Source: Pseudohongiella sp.
Lineage (GTDB): Bacteria > Pseudomonadota > Gammaproteobacteria > Pseudomonadales > Pseudohongiellaceae
DNA length: 64,000 nucleotides
NCBI RefSeq assembly: GCF_011050365.1
Contig: NZ_DRFV01000006.1
Location: 157,291 to 221,290 of the forward strand
Direction: 5' to 3'
This document shows, piece by piece, positions 61,703 to 64,000 of the stretch. Made by a program: the position numbers and the translations under genes. Below the pieces are notes generated by a model. It did not search any database. It was not told the DNA's origin and saw nothing but the letters and a program-made list of their open reading frames with translations. Every line of letters starts with the position of its first letter. The stretch's first letter is position 1.

Positions 61703-63943
61703 ATGCTTCCCGATCAGATTAAAGAAGAAATTCAGCAGGCTTACAAGCAGATTCTGGCCAGCAAGTCTCTGCGCCCTCGCTATGGGCAGCGCTTAATGAT
61801 TGCTGAGATAGCACGCTCGCTGGCAGACATTGATGCCGAGGGCGATGTCTGCGAGGGCGCTGCCGAGGGTAGTGCGGAATCAGGCGCCGGCCCTGTGTGT
61901 GTCATTGAAGCAGGCACCGGCACCGGCAAGACTCTGGCGTATGTGCTGGGCACATTGCCCCTGGCCAGGCATCTGGGCAAGAAAGTGGTGCTGGCCACCG
62001 CCACAGTGGCGTTGCAGGAGCAGGTAACACTGCGTGATCTGCCCGATATAGCAAAACACAGTGGTCTGAGTTTTACCTATACGCTGGCCAAGGGTCGCGG
62101 TCGCTATCTGTGTTTGTCGCGCCTGGATCAGATACTGCAGGGCAATGACAGTGAAAATGCCATGTTGGCTCTGTTTGGCGACGATGTCCGCGATCTGGGC
62201 GCTCAGACGCCCGGTGACACCGCACTGTATGAATCCATGCTGGATAAAATCAGCCGTGGCGAATGGCAGGGTGATCGCGATGACTGGGACGGTGTGCTGC
62301 GCGACTCGGAATGGTCCCCGGTGACTGTCGAGGCGGGTCAGTGTGCCGGGCAAAAGTGCAGTAATTACAGTCGCTGCTTTTTCTATCAGGCCCGCGAACA
62401 GGTACAAAAAGTCGATTGCGTGGTGGCTAATCATGATCTGGTGCTGGTCGATCTTGCGCTGGGCGGTGGCGCCATTCTGCCAGCCCCGGAAGACACCATT
62501 TACATTTTTGACGAAGCCCATCATCTGCCGGCGAAAACCAATCAGCATTTCTCCTCGTCAACGCGCTTGCGGGCCACCATGCAATGGCTGGACGCCAGCG
62601 CGAGGACGCTGGCCCGGCTGGCCGCTGATACCGTAATCAACGATAACGGAGTTATCGTCCGCGAGCAGTCCGACATCAAACCGCTGTTCAAACAGATATC
62701 GGAAGCACTGGGCACAACCCTGTTACTACTTGAACCTCTGCTGAAATCGAATGCGAACGTCGACGGGCAGCAGCGGGGCGCCGGTGGATATCAGGGGGGT
62801 GGCGATAGCGGGGATGCAATGACATTCGCGCTGGGTGTGGTGCCTGCCGAATTGCGCGAGCAGGCGGTGCAGTTGGCATCCCGGTTCTACCGGCTGACGC
62901 GTGGCCTCAAGGAAATCAGCACGGTGCTGCGGCGACAGATGGAGGAAGCCGACACGTTGCCCGGCCGTCAGCACGCAGAACAATGGTTCCCGCTGCTGGG
63001 CAGCATGACGAGCCGGGCAGAAGCCAGCGAGAAACTCTGGCAGGCGTTTGCCAGCCAGGACTCGGCAGATCAGGCGCCGTCAGCGCGCTGGCTGAGTCAG
63101 GTGGAGCAGGAGGACAGCGTTGATATCGTGCTGAGTTGCAGTCCGGTGCTGGCGGCACATACGTTGACTGAACACCTTTGGCAGCGTTGCGCGGGTGCGG
63201 TATTAACGTCAGCGACACTCTCTGCGCTGGAAAAGTTTGATGTCCTCGCCATGCGTGCCGGCCTGCCGGCTCATACTGTCTACCATCGTATCGCCAGCCC
63301 GTTTGATTATGCCAGTGCCGCCCGCCTGATCATTCCCAAATTAAACTGCGATCCCTCCAATAATCGCGCGCATACGGCGGCAATCGTAGCGCTTTTACCG
63401 CAGTTGCTGGACAAGAAAGAAGCCTCGCTGATGCTGTTCAGTTCGCGACGCCAGATGCTCGACGTGCTCGAGGGCATGAGTGATGAGTGGCGGCACATTA
63501 TTCTGTGTCAGGATGATTATCAAAAAGCGCAGCTACTGAACTTCCATCGTCAGCGTATCGACAAGGGCGAGCCCAGTGTGATTTTCGGACTGGCCAGTTT
63601 TGCCGAGGGCGTGGACTTGCCTGGCAAGTATTGTGAGCATGTGCTGATCGCTAAAATACCCTTTGCTGTGCCCAACGATCCGATTGAGGCCACGTTAGCG
63701 CAATGGCTTGAGCAGCAGGGGAAAAACCCGTTCATGACATTGTCGGTCCCGGAAGCAGCGTTTCGCCTGGTTCAGGCCAGCGGGCGACTGTTGCGCAGTG
63801 AGAGCGATACGGGGCGTATTACATTGTTTGATGAGCGCGTGATCAGCAAATTTTACGGTAAGGCGATTCTGGCGTCGCTGCCACCGTTTACCCGTGAAAT
63901 TTTCCCGGCGCATCTGACGCTACCGGACCCGGCTGCGGTCTGA
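61703..63943 (+). CDS. dinG: ATP-dependent DNA helicase DinG
   Basis: 746 aa. XPD/DinG-type superfamily 2 helicase: Walker A EAGTGTGKT (69-77), DEAH box at 270-273 (YIFDEAHHLP), and a C-terminal motif VI QASGRLLRSESDTGRI. Four iron-sulfur cysteines C137, C214, C219 and C225 keep the 5- and 6-residue spacing of E. coli DinG. It unwinds D-loops, R-loops and G-quadruplexes, 5' to 3', to resolve replication-transcription conflicts. E. coli dinG is SOS induced; no clear LexA box is seen here. Confidence 0.95.
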   Translation: MLPDQIKEEIQQAYKQILASKSLRPRYGQRLMIAEIARSLADIDAEGDVCEGAAEGSAESGAGPVCVIEAGTGTGKTLAYVLGTLPLARHLGKKVVLATATVALQEQVTLRDLPDIAKHSGLSFTYTLAKGRGRYLCLSRLDQILQGNDSENAMLALFGDDVRDLGAQTPGDTALYESMLDKISRGEWQGDRDDWDGVLRDSEWSPVTVEAGQCAGQKCSNYSRCFFYQAREQVQKVDCVVANHDLVLVDLALGGGAILPAPEDTIYIFDEAHHLPAKTNQHFSSSTRLRATMQWLDASARTLARLAADTVINDNGVIVREQSDIKPLFKQISEALGTTLLLLEPLLKSNANVDGQQRGAGGYQGGGDSGDAMTFALGVVPAELREQAVQLASRFYRLTRGLKEISTVLRRQMEEADTLPGRQHAEQWFPLLGSMTSRAEASEKLWQAFASQDSADQAPSARWLSQVEQEDSVDIVLSCSPVLAAHTLTEHLWQRCAGAVLTSATLSALEKFDVLAMRAGLPAHTVYHRIASPFDYASAARLIIPKLNCDPSNNRAHTAAIVALLPQLLDKKEASLMLFSSRRQMLDVLEGMSDEWRHIILCQDDYQKAQLLNFHRQRIDKGEPSVIFGLASFAEGVDLPGKYCEHVLIAKIPFAVPNDPIEATLAQWLEQQGKNPFMTLSVPEAAFRLVQASGRLLRSESDTGRITLFDERVISKFYGKAILASLPPFTREIFPAHLTLPDPAAV

Positions 63944-63946
63944 GCG

Positions 63947-64000
63947 TCAGGTCTTGCGGCGGGTATAGGGAATGTTGTTCTTTTTGTCGAAATAATAGCC
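63947..64000 (-). CDS. C-terminal 17 codons of an unidentified gene (truncated by window edge)
   Basis: On the minus strand the frame ends with TGA at 63947-63949 and is open to the window edge, reading GYYFDKKNNIPYTRRKT. The basic tail is protein-like, but the piece is too short to name. Its stop lies three bases from the dinG stop, a convergent arrangement. Confidence 0.4.
   Translation of the reverse strand, partial: GYYFDKKNNIPYTRRKT

Noticed and set aside
1..64000. Mobile elements, prophage, CRISPR array, tRNA or rRNA genes
   Set aside because: No transposase or integrase frames, no regularly spaced repeats, no cloverleaf or rRNA sequence noticed; gene content and codon character look uniform.

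Overview
The window is an ordinary, gene-dense chromosomal segment of a Gram-negative gammaproteobacterium. Evidence: three TonB-dependent receptors, Tat and lipoprotein signals, IbpA, PilU, SbcB, DinG and a YdfG closely resembling the enterobacterial form. The mix of TonB receptors, PQQ dehydrogenases, acyl-CoA genes and secreted redox proteins suggests an aquatic, aerobic heterotroph, perhaps near the OM182/Pseudohongiella-type lineages; that placement is a guess. I see no rRNA, tRNA, insertion sequence, prophage or CRISPR array.

Region 1 (1-10.8 kb): the tail of a leucine dehydrogenase; an EEP-family membrane protein; a secreted redoxin-cytochrome c-copper monooxygenase-like fusion; ydfG; ibpA behind a heat-shock promoter and a ROSE-type RNA thermometer; an orphan minus-strand terminator suggesting a small RNA; a secreted BNR propeller-thioredoxin fusion; and a likely three-gene operon of quinone oxidoreductase, nitronate monooxygenase-like protein and a membrane-anchored FMN glutamate synthase-like protein.

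Region 2 (11-31 kb): an uptake and acyl-CoA block. Two paralogous TonB receptors lie at its ends. A third receptor (848 aa) lies beside a ToxR/CadC-like membrane regulator with TPRs, and a tandem array of 11-bp half-sites lies in front of that receptor. Also here: a Tat-exported flavin amine oxidase divergent from the regulator, a diheme cytochrome c, a MaoC-type dehydratase, and an acyl-CoA ligase, TetR and acyl-CoA dehydrogenase set resembling DmdB/DmdC-type enzymes.

Region 3 (31-43 kb): a cold-shock gene with a long leader, a serine beta-lactamase-like esterase, a KAS III-like enzyme, an outer-membrane barrel protein, CorA, IlvD, and two adjacent PQQ dehydrogenases (PVA-dehydrogenase-like, and a lipoprotein type II quinohemoprotein alcohol dehydrogenase) with ogt overlapping the second.

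Region 4 (43-54 kb): a response regulator with a CheC-like domain coupled to a PAS-GGDEF cyclase, divergent from a MATE-XdhC pair through a palindromic shared -10; inorganic pyrophosphatase; divergent racemase-amidase and SDR-acyl-CoA dehydrogenase pairs; and a membrane GGDEF cyclase.

Region 5 (54-64 kb): pilU, pyrB, sbcB, a PlsC-like acyltransferase, a DUF349 protein, dinG and the last 17 codons of an unidentified minus-strand gene.
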